Below are positions 46,261-55,324 of a DNA stretch of 64,000 bases, piece by piece; positions within the stretch are counted from its first letter, which is position 1, and the number at the start of each line of letters is the position of its first letter. The notes below the pieces were generated by a model. It was not told the origin of the DNA and searched no databases. It saw nothing but the letters and a program-made list of their open reading frames with translations. This DNA is from Pseudomonas sp. RC10 (lineage in GTDB: Bacteria; Pseudomonadota; Gammaproteobacteria; Pseudomonadales; Pseudomonadaceae), in contig NZ_CP151650.1 of NCBI RefSeq assembly GCF_038397775.1, forward strand, positions 3,906,001-3,970,000, written 5' to 3'. A program made the translations under genes and the position numbers.

Positions 46261-48447
46261 ATGAGCAAGCAAGAAAACACCACCGCCCCCAAGAATGAAT
46301 CCAGCAAGGCCGACAGCCCGGAAGTCACCGCGTCGCGCATCCGCGAAGGCCTGCCCTTCCCGCTCGGCGCGAACTGGGACGGCCTGGGGGTTAACTTTGC
46401 GATCTTTTCCGCCAACGCGACAAAGGTCGAGCTGTGCCTGTTCGACTCCACCGGCGAGACCGAACTGGAACGTATCGAACTCCCCGAATACACCGACGAA
46501 ATCTTCCACGGCTACCTGCCCGACGCCCACCCCGGGCTGGTCTACGGCTACCGCGTGTACGGCCCCTATGACCCGAAAAACGGTCACCGTTTCAACCACA
46601 ACAAACTGCTGATCGACCCCTACGCCAAGCAACTGGTCGGCGAGCTGAAATGGTCCGAAGCGCTGTTCGGCTACACCATCGGCCACCCCGATGACGACCT
46701 GAGTTTCGACGAGCGCGATAGCGCGCCCTTCGTGCCGAAGTGCAAGGTTATCGACCCCGCTTACACCTGGGGCCGTGATCAGCGGGTGAACGTGCCGTGG
46801 GAGAAAACCATTTTCTACGAAACCCACACCCGGGGTTTCACCATGCGTCACCCGTCCGTTCCCGATGAGCTGAAGGGCACGTTCTCAGGCCTGATGGTCG
46901 ATGACGTGATCCAGCACATCAAAGGGCTGGGCGTGACCTCGATCGAGCTGCTGCCGATCCATGCGTTCGTCAACGACCAGCACCTGCTGCAAAAAGGCAT
47001 GACCAACTATTGGGGCTACAACACCATCGCGTTCTTTGCCCCTGATCCGCGTTTCCTGGCCCACGGCAAGATCGCCGAGTTCAAGGAAATGGTCGCGCAC
47101 ATGCACCACGCCGGTCTGGAAGTGATTCTGGACGTGGTCTACAACCACACCGCCGAAGGCAACGAGCGCGGCCCGACCCTGTCCATGCGTGGCATCGACA
47201 ACGCGTCGTACTACCGCCTGATGCCGGACGACAAGCGCTTCTACATCAACGATTCCGGTACCGGCAACACGCTGGACCTGAGCCACCCGTGCGTGCTGCA
47301 AATGGTCACCGACTCCCTGCGCTACTGGGCCAGCGAGATGCACGTCGACGGTTTCCGTTTCGACCTCGCGACCATTCTTGGCCGTTACCACGATGGGTTC
47401 GAAGAGCGTCACAGTTTTCTCGTCGCCTGTCGTCAGGACCCGGTGCTGCGTCAGGTCAAACTCATCGCCGAGCCGTGGGACTGCGGCCCCGGTGGCTATC
47501 AGGTCGGTCATTTCGCACCGGGCTGGGCTGAATGGAACGACAAGTTCCGCGACACCGTGCGCGCGTTCTGGAAAGGCGACGAAGGTCAATTGGCTGACCT
47601 TGCCAGCCGTCTGACCGCGTCGGGCAACATGTTCAACCAGCGCGGTCGTCGGCCGTACGCGTCGGTCAACTTTGTCACCGCCCACGACGGCTTCACGCTG
47701 CACGACCTGGTGTCGTACAACGACAAACACAACGAGGACAACGACGAAAACAATCAGGACGGCAGCAACGACAATCGCTCGTGGAACCACGGCGTTGAAG
47801 GGCCGACCGAAGATCCGGAAATCAACGCGCTGCGTCTGCGCCAGATGCGCAATTTCTTTGCAACCCTGCTGTTCTCCCAAGGCACGCCGATGATCGTGGC
47901 GGGCGACGAGTTTGCACGCACCCAGCACGGCAACAACAACGCCTATTGCCAAGACAGTGAGATCGGCTGGGTCAACTGGGATTGGGACGAAGACGGCAAG
48001 GCGCTGCATGCGTTCGTGCAACGTCTGATCAAACTGCGTTTGAAATACCCGATCCTGCGCCGTGGCCGTTTCCTGGTCGGCGAATACAACGAGGAGTTGG
48101 GTGTCAAGGACGTGACCTGGCTGTCGCCAAGCGGCGAGGAGATGACCACCGAGCAATGGCATGACGCCAACGGCCGTTGCCTGGGCATGCTTATCGACGG
48201 TCGTGCGCAGGAAACCGGGATTCGCCGTCGCGGTGGCGATGCGACCATGCTGCTCGTGGTCAACTCGCACCACGAAGGCGTCAACTTCACCCTGCCAGAA
48301 GTGCCGGAAGGACTGAACTGGGTCAGCCTGGTCGATACCAACCAGCCGGACATCAAGGGCAAGGAGCACTTCGAATTCGGCAACGAATACACCGTGACCC
48401 CGCGCTCGTTGCTGCTGTTTGAGCTGCACAAGGAAGAGCAGGCGTAA
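46261..48447 (+). CDS. glgX: Glycogen debranching enzyme GlgX
   Basis: GH13 isoamylase-type enzyme that hydrolyses alpha-1,6 branches. It has 728 aa from the ATG at 46261 with AGGA upstream. N-terminal CBM48 (GVNFAIFSANATKVELCLFD); catalytic residues in VDGFRFDLATILGR (nucleophile Asp) and LIAEPWDCGPGGYQ (acid Glu); the transition-state Asp lies in FVTAHDGFTLHDLV. It is 173 nt after the DUF2934 gene, so it is either the last operon gene or under its own promoter. Supplies linear glucan to TreY and MalQ. Confidence 0.95.
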   Translation: MSKQENTTAPKNESSKADSPEVTASRIREGLPFPLGANWDGLGVNFAIFSANATKVELCLFDSTGETELERIELPEYTDEIFHGYLPDAHPGLVYGYRVYGPYDPKNGHRFNHNKLLIDPYAKQLVGELKWSEALFGYTIGHPDDDLSFDERDSAPFVPKCKVIDPAYTWGRDQRVNVPWEKTIFYETHTRGFTMRHPSVPDELKGTFSGLMVDDVIQHIKGLGVTSIELLPIHAFVNDQHLLQKGMTNYWGYNTIAFFAPDPRFLAHGKIAEFKEMVAHMHHAGLEVILDVVYNHTAEGNERGPTLSMRGIDNASYYRLMPDDKRFYINDSGTGNTLDLSHPCVLQMVTDSLRYWASEMHVDGFRFDLATILGRYHDGFEERHSFLVACRQDPVLRQVKLIAEPWDCGPGGYQVGHFAPGWAEWNDKFRDTVRAFWKGDEGQLADLASRLTASGNMFNQRGRRPYASVNFVTAHDGFTLHDLVSYNDKHNEDNDENNQDGSNDNRSWNHGVEGPTEDPEINALRLRQMRNFFATLLFSQGTPMIVAGDEFARTQHGNNNAYCQDSEIGWVNWDWDEDGKALHAFVQRLIKLRLKYPILRRGRFLVGEYNEELGVKDVTWLSPSGEEMTTEQWHDANGRCLGMLIDGRAQETGIRRRGGDATMLLVVNSHHEGVNFTLPEVPEGLNWVSLVDTNQPDIKGKEHFEFGNEYTVTPRSLLLFELHKEEQA

Positions 48448-48460
48448 ACCGCTGCGCAAT

Positions 48461-48493
48461 CGCCGTCGGGATCAGCCCTTGATCTCGACGGCG
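48461..48493 (+). other. Hairpin after glgX
   Basis: Stem CGCCGTCG/CGACGGCG with an interior GATCA/TGATC extension, but no T-tract. It may stabilise the 3' end of the message rather than terminate it. Confidence 0.4.
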
Positions 48494-48503
48494 CCTTGAT
48501 CCC

Positions 48504-48595
48504 CTGTAGGAGCGAATTCATTCGCGAGACATTGGAACAGCCAACCAAACGGTGTCGATTGTTCGAATGCTTCGCGAATGAATTCGCTCCCACAG
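48504..48595. repeat. REP doublet, GGAGCGAATTCATTCGCGAA family
   Basis: Inverted arms ctgtaggagcgaattcattc (48504) and ttcgcgaatgaattcgctcc (48571). A further single arm of the same family, cgcgaatgaattcgctccca, lies at 49427-49448 on the far side of the 149-bp array, so the array is bracketed by this REP type. Confidence 0.88.
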
Positions 48596-48673
48596 GTATT
48601 ACGCATACACCCGCCGAGTAGGACGAGCCACGCCCTCTTGAACGCGGAACCTTCAAACACCGCAGAATTCACG

Positions 48674-49420
48674 CTGGCAGCGACAGCGGTGGGTCAGTTG
48701 AAGATGCATTGTCTGATACACCGCTGTCGCGGCCGTCGCACAGCTCCGGCAGCTCCCACAGGTCTTGCGTCAGCCCCGATTCTCGATACGCCACCACCTT
48801 CGTGGGAGACGCCGGAGGGACGACGGCAGCGACAGCGGTGGGTCAGTGAAAGATGCGTTGTCTGATACGCCGCTTTAGCGGCCGTCGCACAGCTCCGGCA
48901 GCTCCCACAGGTCTTGCGTCAGCCCCGATTCTCGATACGCCACCACCCTCGTGGGAGACGCCGGAGGGACGACGGCAGCGACAGCGGTGGGTCAGTGAAA
49001 GATGCGCTGTCTGAACCACCGCTTTCGCGGCCGTCGCACAGCTCCGGCAGCTCCCACAGGTCTTGCGTCAGCCCCGATTCTCGATACGCCACCACCCTCG
49101 TGGGAGACGCCGGAGGGACGACGGCAGCGACAGCGGTGGGTCAGTGGAAGATGGGTTGTCTGATACACCACTTTCGCGGCCGTCGCACAGCTCCGGCAGC
49201 TCCCACAGGTCTTGCGTCAGCCCCGATTCTCGATACGCCATCACCCTCGTGGGAGACGCCGGAGGTACGACGGCAGCGACAGCGGTGGGTCAGTGGAAGA
49301 TGCGTTGCCTGAACCACCGTCTTCGCGGCCGTCGCACAGCTCCGGCAGCTCCCACAGGGACAGCGTCGGACCCTAAGCACTGGCGCGCCACCATCGTTGT
49401 GGGGGGACGCCGGAGGCTCA
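48674..49420. repeat. 149-bp tandem repeat array of palindromic units (about five copies)
   Basis: The marker gggtcag starts at 48691, 48840, 48989, 49138 and 49287: an exact period of 149 nt. Each unit pairs an arm tgggagacgccggagggacg (extending through acggcagcgacagcggtggg) with an inverse arm caccgctgtcgcggccgtcg (extending through cacagctccggcagctccca), joined by ggtcttgcgtcagccccgat and a gatacgccaccacc segment. Copies differ at a few positions only. Open frames across the array are side effects of the period (149 is not a multiple of 3). No gene is seen in 48448-49488. Confidence 0.95.
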
Positions 49421-49488
49421 CCGCCTCGCGAATGAATTCGCTCCCACAGGTTCATCAACGTTCCCGGTAGCCCTTCTCTGCCCGCCCT

Positions 49489-50874
49489 TCACATCAACGC
49501 CGACAACCTCACGTCCGCCGCCAGCACCCTGTGCAACTGCCCGTTCGCCGCAAAGATCGGTACTGACACGGTGATACAAAACGCGTCCGTGGCCGAAGAG
49601 CGGTAGACCGGTGTGATGTAACTGGTCAACTGATCCGCGACCTCCTTGAACCAAGGCCTCTGCGCCCAATTCCGCCCCTTGCAGCTTGGCGTCTTGTCGT
49701 CGGTGTCCAGCCCGATGTTTTCGGTGATCTGATTGCCGTTGCGGTCGACCATGTAAAACAATTCAAACCGCGAATCCCGGCGCAGGGTGTCGAGCATGAA
49801 ACGCTCGGCCATCTGCAGATCGCCGTGCATCGCCGCTTCGCTGCCGAGGCTTTCGACGCTCGCCTGAATTGCCTTGTGCATCTGCAACCGAAACCCGCCC
49901 AATCCGTTCAACAAATGATCGCCACTGTTGCGCACGGCGTCGCTGTGAGTCAGGACCTGACCGGCGTTGCCCAACAGTTCCGAGGCGACCCCGGCAATGT
50001 TCTGCACGTCGCGGTTGATCGCATGCACCGCGATGCCGATGTGCTCCGTGCCTGAGGCGATGTGGCCGACCCGCTGATCCAGCTGATCCATCGCCGATTG
50101 GGTGCTGAGCAAGTCCTCGCCCATGCGGGTCATACTCGCACGGCCCTCGGCCACGGCCGCGTGCATAATGCTGCCCGCAGCGCCGAGCTGATCCATGTCC
50201 GCCCGAAAGCGCTCGATGATCTGACTCACCCGCGCCGTGGACTCAGTGGTGTGCCCGGCGAGCCGTCGCACCTCATCGGCCACCACGGCGAAGCCCCGGC
50301 CATGCTCCCCGGCGCGAGCGGCTTCGATGGCCGCGTTGAGCGCCAGCAGGTTGGTTTGCTGAGAGATGCTGGCGATGACGCCGAGGACCTGGCTGACCTC
50401 CTCCAACTGGCCGAACAACTGACCGATCACCGCCTCCAGTTTCTGCTCACTGGAGCCGATCGCCTCGACTTGCCCGAGCACTTGTTCGCCGGTCTGCTGG
50501 CATTGGCGCAGGGTCAACGTGACCTCGCTCGACAGCTTGGCCACCTGCGCCGCCCCTGGCACCAACTCGGTGTCCAGGGACGTGCTGACCTGCTCGCTGG
50601 CGCTGGCAATCAGTTCCGAAGCTTGAGCCAATCGCTGCCCGCTCTGCTCGGTGACGCGGGCGATACGCGCCAACTCAGGGGCATGAGCCGCGATGTCCAC
50701 AGAGGCGGCGAGGCTCTCGGCCAGGCGCTGGTGCAGGATCTGGCTGAAACCGTTGAGACGTGCATTGAACGGCGAAGGCCCGGACAGCTGCACCGTCAGG
50801 TCCAGATCGTCGAACAGCAGGTTGAGGGCATCGTCGTCTTGAGCCCGGTGTTTGTTGGCGCGCAATGAAAACAT
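49489..50874 (-). CDS. Soluble methyl-accepting chemotaxis protein with C-terminal sensor-like region
   Basis: A 461-aa chemoreceptor-type protein without a signal peptide or membrane helix. The signalling hairpin tip lies near residues 175-210 ([24 protein letters not shown] sequence followed by [13 protein letters not shown]). Instead of an N-terminal periplasmic sensor, about 150 residues after the hairpin (from roughly 300) form a Cache/PDC-like region ([20 protein letters not shown], then [11 protein letters not shown] and [20 protein letters not shown]). This places the apparent sensor at the C-terminus, in the cytoplasm. No che genes nearby. Confidence 0.85.
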   Translation of the reverse strand: MFSLRANKHRAQDDDALNLLFDDLDLTVQLSGPSPFNARLNGFSQILHQRLAESLAASVDIAAHAPELARIARVTEQSGQRLAQASELIASASEQVSTSLDTELVPGAAQVAKLSSEVTLTLRQCQQTGEQVLGQVEAIGSSEQKLEAVIGQLFGQLEEVSQVLGVIASISQQTNLLALNAAIEAARAGEHGRGFAVVADEVRRLAGHTTESTARVSQIIERFRADMDQLGAAGSIMHAAVAEGRASMTRMGEDLLSTQSAMDQLDQRVGHIASGTEHIGIAVHAINRDVQNIAGVASELLGNAGQVLTHSDAVRNSGDHLLNGLGGFRLQMHKAIQASVESLGSEAAMHGDLQMAERFMLDTLRRDSRFELFYMVDRNGNQITENIGLDTDDKTPSCKGRNWAQRPWFKEVADQLTSYITPVYRSSATDAFCITVSVPIFAANGQLHRVLAADVRLSALM

Positions 50875-51037
50875 TCGGCATCTCCGTCCGTGTGTGCGGA
50901 AGATGCTGCAAGCGCAGTGCCATCAGAGCCGCGGCGAAGCGCGCCGCCATGACAGAGAGAAAAGGTCAGCGCACGCACCAAATCGGGGGATTCAGGACGC
51001 AGACAGACCCTTTTGGTGCAGTCGATTCACGGATCGG

Positions 51038-52006
51038 TCAGCGCGCCAGCAGCTTCGCGTATGTGTTCAGGTCGATGTTTCCGCCACTGATGATCACCCC
51101 TACCCGCTGCCCTTTCAGTTCAGCCGCCCTTTCACGGGCAGCGGCAAAGCCGAGACATCCGGTCGGCTCGACCACCATTTTCATGCGCTCGGCGAAGAAG
51201 CGCATCGCTTCCACCAGTTGGGCATCGCTGGCGACGAGGATGTCGTTCACGTCACGCTGGATGATGCCGAAGGTGTAATTGCCCAGATACTGCGTCTGGG
51301 CGCCGTCAGCGATGGTTTTCGGTGTGTCGATCTTGATGATGCGGCCGCTGCGCAGTGACTGCTGACCGTCGTTGCCCGCTTCAGGCTCTACCCCATACAG
51401 CGTGCAGTTCGGCGCCAGCGCCCGGGTCGAGAGCGCGGACCCGCTGAGCAGCCCGCCGCCGCCGAGACAGACGAAGAGTGTGTCCAGCGGACCCACCTCG
51501 TCGAACAACTCCTTGGCAGCTGTCCCCTGCCCCGCAAGGATGTCCGGGTGATCGTAGGGCGGGATCAACGTCAGCCCGTGTTCTTGCGCCAGGGTGCGAC
51601 CAATCGCTTCGCGGTCTTCCTTGTAGCGGTCATACACCACCACGGTTGCGCCGTATTCTTTGGTCGCGGCCACCTTGGCGGCCGGAGCGTCGTGAGGCAT
51701 GACGATGGTCGCGGGAATGCCCAACAGTTGCGCGGACAAGGCGATGCCTTGCGCGTGGTTCCCGGAGGAAAATGCCACCACGCCATGCTTGCGTTGCGTG
51801 GCGTCGAACTTCGACAACGCATTGAACGCGCCGCGAAACTTGAAGGCCCCCATGCGCTGGAAATTCTCGCATTTGAAAAACACCTCGGCGCCCAGCTCGC
51901 GGTCCACGGTGCGCGAGGTCAGGACCGGTGTTTTGTGGGCGTGGCCTTCAATACGTTTGGCGGCTGCGATCACATCGTCATACGTGGGGAGTACGAGCGT
52001 TTCCAT
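51038..52006 (-). CDS. Threo-3-hydroxy-L-aspartate ammonia-lyase / serine-threonine dehydratase-like PLP enzyme
   Basis: A 322-aa fold-type II PLP enzyme. The Schiff-base Lys is in MGAFKFRGAFNA, the PLP-phosphate loop is CLGGGGLLSGSAL, and SSGNHAQG contacts the substrate. The length and LPTYDDVIAAAKRIEGHAHK start fit threo-3-hydroxyaspartate ammonia-lyase; serine racemase and threonine dehydratase are the alternatives. Three consecutive ATGs follow AAGAGG; the third (52006) has the best spacing. Upstream lies a cluster of ACTACAAA motifs. Products would be oxaloacetate and ammonia. Confidence 0.85.
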   Translation of the reverse strand: METLVLPTYDDVIAAAKRIEGHAHKTPVLTSRTVDRELGAEVFFKCENFQRMGAFKFRGAFNALSKFDATQRKHGVVAFSSGNHAQGIALSAQLLGIPATIVMPHDAPAAKVAATKEYGATVVVYDRYKEDREAIGRTLAQEHGLTLIPPYDHPDILAGQGTAAKELFDEVGPLDTLFVCLGGGGLLSGSALSTRALAPNCTLYGVEPEAGNDGQQSLRSGRIIKIDTPKTIADGAQTQYLGNYTFGIIQRDVNDILVASDAQLVEAMRFFAERMKMVVEPTGCLGFAAARERAAELKGQRVGVIISGGNIDLNTYAKLLAR

Positions 52007-52683
52007 CATCATCCTCTTAGTCGTCGGCAAGACCGGTTTCATCGAAAATCCCGGGCTCGCCAGCCATGGAACATAGACCTCGGGAAGGTAAAGGTTCGCA
52101 AGCGGTTCAGGCAACCGTTCGTTGGTCGATGACAACCGGGACATTGGTACAGGCCCCGTAAACACTGACTTTGTAGTCACGAACGGACCTTTGTGTATCG
52201 GCACTACAAAAAATGTAGTTCACTAAAATAATCACTACAAAACAGTTGACGAAGTGTTTCGGCGATTGCATAGTGAGGCCGTCTCCCTGATCGGGAGAGC
52301 TGGCAAAAGTATTCCGGGCCCGTTCGACAAAGCCGTCGAACAACCTCTGGATGTGTGCTGCCCACAAGGCAGATTGATGAAGCTGAACCGGCATGATCGA
52401 CCCATAGGCCGAGCGCTGGCGAAACGTCCTCAAGACACTTGTGGCCGACCACGATACGTCGCCAGTGTCCTTACGACGCCCGCCGTTTCTCTCCTGCGAT
52501 TCGACCCATCCCGTTTCAGCCTCTCATCAACACCACCTCCTGCCCGGCAACGGCTCCGGCTCTGTTGTGTTTGACGGACCTTGTTTGTCAGCGTGTGAAA
52601 GGACTGCGGATCGATGGACGATCTGCCATTACGTTTGAACTAACCAGATAGATTAACGACAGGCGATAAAGGGGTATCCAACC
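52007..52683. other. Intergenic region with ACTACAAA motif cluster
   Basis: About 680 nt between divergent genes with no convincing ORF. TTTGTAGT (52170-52177), ACTACAAA (52203-52210), TGTAGT (52214-52219) and ACTACAAAA (52234-52242) form direct and inverted copies over 73 nt in a locally AT-rich stretch. This looks like an operator region for the ammonia-lyase gene or for an unseen transcript. The rest (52250-52680) shows nothing I recognise. Confidence 0.5.
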
Positions 52684-53013
52684 ATGAATCTGAACAATCA
52701 ACCCACCATTGATCAATTGGCTCGACTGTTCGCGGCGCAGAAGGACTCCCTCGATAGCCACATTCTCTGGGTCTGTGAGAAAGGTGATGTGCACATGGAC
52801 GGCCTGGGTGCCTGCACCGAGGAACAAGAGTTCGACGAACAACGTCCGCACATGCGTGCGCGGCTGAAGATGTACCGCAAAGGCCACGGCTACGTCGGCA
52901 AGAAGGCCGCCGCCGACAAGCAATTCCTGGGTCAGGTGCTCGACACCCTGAGCAGCGAATGGGGCAGCGCGCAAAAAGAGCCGGGCCTGCGCGTCATCGA
53001 CAAACTTTGCTGA
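52684..53013 (+). CDS. Conserved hypothetical protein, 109 aa
   Basis: Acidic-to-neutral soluble protein: MNLNNQPTIDQLARLFAAQK, then HILWVCEKGDVHMDGLG and a basic stretch RARLKMYRKGHGYVGKKAAA. No signal peptide or membrane segment, and no family I can name. AAAGGGGTATCC upstream is a fair ribosome-binding site, and a strong terminator follows, so it is a real transcription unit. Confidence 0.65.
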   Translation: MNLNNQPTIDQLARLFAAQKDSLDSHILWVCEKGDVHMDGLGACTEEQEFDEQRPHMRARLKMYRKGHGYVGKKAAADKQFLGQVLDTLSSEWGSAQKEPGLRVIDKLC

Positions 53014-53021
53014 ACCTTGCC

Positions 53022-53065
53022 ACGCCGCTGGCCACTCGTTTGAACAGGTGGGCAGCGGCGTTTTT
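53022..53065 (+). terminator. Terminator of the 109-aa gene
   Basis: Stem ACGCCGCTG.CCAC / GTGG.CAGCGGCGT with a 12-nt loop and a TTTTT tail. Confidence 0.88.
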
Positions 53066-53073
53066 GCAGGTGC

Positions 53074-53646
53074 TTACGAAAGCCTCGGATTGACCAGAGC
53101 CGTCAGCACATGGTCCGCCCATTCGCCATTGATCTTCAGATAGGCCCGGGCGAAGCCTTCCTTCTCGAATCCCAGTGTTTCCAGCACGCGACCGCTGCGC
53201 TCGTTTTCTGGCTTGTAGTTCGCCATGATCCGGTGCAACTGCAAATCGTCGAACACGTGGGCAATGCCCCGGCGTAACCCTTCAGTCATCAGCCCCTGTC
53301 CTTGGGCGGCCTTGGCCAGCGAATACCCCAGGTGACACGCCTGAAATGCCCCCAGCACGACGTTGCTGAAATTGCATTCGCCCACCATGTCGCCGCTGGC
53401 ACGATCAAGCATCAACAGGTGCAGACAACGTCCCGCCAGCCGCTCGCGTTCAAGGTAGGCAATGCGCATCAGAATGTTGTCGATGTCGAAAAAACCGGCG
53501 GGACGGGTCGGCTGCCACGGTTGCAAGTGCTTGTGGTTGGTCAGGTTGTAGGCCCGTATCTGCGCCGCGTCCCCAGCGAGCGCGGGCCGCAGGATCAAAC
53601 GCTCAGTGACCAGCTGGATCAACTGCGGCTCAGCAATGATCTCCAT
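53074..53646 (-). CDS. GNAT acetyltransferase, RimJ/RimL-like
   Basis: A 190-aa protein. LVTERLILRPALAGDAAQIR is the typical RimJ-type N-terminus, and NERSGRVLETLGFEKEGFAR the typical C-terminus with the conserved N-x-x-S. Relatives acetylate ribosomal-protein or amino-acid N-termini; the target here is unknown. ATG overlaps the stop of the LysE gene (TGATG), so they are cotranscribed. Confidence 0.85.
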   Translation of the reverse strand: MEIIAEPQLIQLVTERLILRPALAGDAAQIRAYNLTNHKHLQPWQPTRPAGFFDIDNILMRIAYLERERLAGRCLHLLMLDRASGDMVGECNFSNVVLGAFQACHLGYSLAKAAQGQGLMTEGLRRGIAHVFDDLQLHRIMANYKPENERSGRVLETLGFEKEGFARAYLKINGEWADHVLTALVNPRLS

Positions 53647-54278
53647 CAATCGCGCCCGACGAGGGCCAGTCGGCACGCCAGCCCGAGAAAGACTGTGCCG
53701 AGGATCTTCTGCATCCAGCGCGCCGCCCGCTCACTGCTGCCGACCCGTTGACCGAGACGACTGGCCATGACAATCACTGCGCCATTGGCGATGACACCCA
53801 CGGCGTTCAACACCGTTGCCAACAGCAACATCTGCACGACGATGGACCCTGCGTCGGGATCGATAAACTGCGGGAACAGCGCGAGCACGAACAGCGCCAT
53901 TTTGGGATTGAGCACGTTGGTCAGCAGGCCCTGGCGGAAAATCTGCGCCCGCGAATAGCGGGGCAACGACGCATTGGCCGACAGCGCGGTGCCGGTCGAG
54001 CGGAAGGTCTTGAACGCCAGATACAGCAGATACGCCGCGCCGATGAAGCGCACCACGTCGTAGGCCACCGGCACCGTGACGAACAGTTGGGACAGCCCTA
54101 GCGCGGCCGCCAGTGCGTGGCAATAGGTGCCGAGCTGGATGCCTGCGAGCGAGGCGAAACCCGCAGTCCTGCCCTGGCTGGCACTGCACGAGGCGATGAG
54201 CAGCATGTCGGGGCCAGGGGTGAGCGCCAGCGCGAGGCAGGCCCCCGAGAACAACGCGAGGGTGGAGAAAGCGAGCAT
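53646..54278 (-). CDS. LysE/RhtB family translocator (amino-acid exporter)
   Basis: Inner-membrane exporter of 210 aa with about six helices. The family N-terminus is visible: ALTPGPDMLLIASCSASQGR. NVLNPKMALFVLALFPQF is the second conserved motif. The Met at 54278 (MLAFSTLALF) is chosen over an upstream Met because AGGGACG lies in front. The family exports Lys, Arg, Thr, homoserine or related compounds; substrate unknown. Confidence 0.88.
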   Translation of the reverse strand: MLAFSTLALFSGACLALALTPGPDMLLIASCSASQGRTAGFASLAGIQLGTYCHALAAALGLSQLFVTVPVAYDVVRFIGAAYLLYLAFKTFRSTGTALSANASLPRYSRAQIFRQGLLTNVLNPKMALFVLALFPQFIDPDAGSIVVQMLLLATVLNAVGVIANGAVIVMASRLGQRVGSSERAARWMQKILGTVFLGLACRLALVGRD

Positions 54279-54370
54279 GGGACGTCCCTTTCGTGGCAGG
54301 CACAAGAGGCGTCAGTTTACGGAGCTGCCGAGTTTTTGACGAGCGGACTGATTGGGTCTGTCTGGCCGAT

Positions 54371-55156
54371 TCAGAACGCCAGCTTGTACCCGATCGCGAT
54401 CAGCATCAGCGCCAGACACGGCCGCAGCACGGCGTCGGGCACACGCCCGGTCAACTGGCTGCCCAGATAAATCCCCGGCAACGACCCCATCAACAGAAAG
54501 CCCAGCATGGGCCAGTTCATGTTGCCCATGCTGGCGTGGCCGAGCCCTGCAATCAGCGTCAGTGGCACAGCATGGGCGATCTCGGTGCCGACCAGCCGAC
54601 GCGTGGGCAGAAACGGATAGAGGATGAACAAGGCCACCGTGCCCAGCGCGCCCGCGCCGATAGACGTCAACGCGACCATGACGCCGAGGATCAGCCCGGT
54701 GAGCACCGTCAGGCTGTTCAAGCTTCGATCACTGAGGCGGTAGTGATCCCCGGCGTGGCGCTGAGCGAACGCCAACAAACGCTGTTTGAAGAAGATGGCC
54801 AATGCCGTCAGCAGCAGAACGACGCCCAGACCCTGCTTGATCACCGCATTCATCGCGTCCGGCGCGGTGTGCAGGCTGCTCAGGAACCACAGCGTCAACC
54901 CGGCGGCAGGCACGCTGCCCAGCGTGAGCCAGCCAGTGATGCCCCAGTCGATGTTGTCGTTCTTCCTGTGCACCAGCACGCCACCGCTTTTGGTGATGGC
55001 CGCGTACAGCAGATCGGTGCCCACGGCGGTAGCGGGATTGATGCCGAACCACAGCAAGATCGGAGTCATCAACGACCCGCCGCCGACTCCCGTCATGCCG
55101 ACGATGAAACCGACCACCAGGCCAGCCACGACGAAACCTATATTGCCAAAATCCAT
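54371..55156 (-). CDS. Sulfite exporter TauE/SafE family membrane protein
   Basis: A 261-aa integral membrane protein with about eight helices. The two TauE/SafE repeats start with VVGFIVGMTGVGGGSLMTPI and LILGVMVALTSIGAGALGTV. Family members move sulfite, sulfoacetate or other organosulfur anions; no sulfur-metabolism gene is adjacent. The Met at 55156 (MDFGNIGFV) is the usual start. Confidence 0.88.
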   Translation of the reverse strand: MDFGNIGFVVAGLVVGFIVGMTGVGGGSLMTPILLWFGINPATAVGTDLLYAAITKSGGVLVHRKNDNIDWGITGWLTLGSVPAAGLTLWFLSSLHTAPDAMNAVIKQGLGVVLLLTALAIFFKQRLLAFAQRHAGDHYRLSDRSLNSLTVLTGLILGVMVALTSIGAGALGTVALFILYPFLPTRRLVGTEIAHAVPLTLIAGLGHASMGNMNWPMLGFLLMGSLPGIYLGSQLTGRVPDAVLRPCLALMLIAIGYKLAF

Positions 55157-55324
55157 TGTTCTGCCTGACACGCGGAAAAAACTGGCGCGCAGGATAACGA
55201 TTTTTCATCTAAGGACCGCTGTTTTTCTTATATGGGGCGTAGATCAAAAAGGTCTATGGTTATAACCAAACCTGTCCTTGCGACCGTGTTCCAGACGACA
55301 CCGCCGCATTGCCCGGTCAATATT

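Noticed and set aside
48674..49420. CRISPR array
   Set aside because: Repeats occur every 149 nt with near-identical, not unique, spacers, units are palindromic pairs, and no cas gene is present.
48578..49470. Repetitive open frames across the 149-bp array encoding peptides such as RGRRTAPAAPTG
   Set aside because: Each frame follows from the period and GC content of the repeat. There is no ribosome-binding site, and the frame shifts each unit because 149 is not a multiple of 3.
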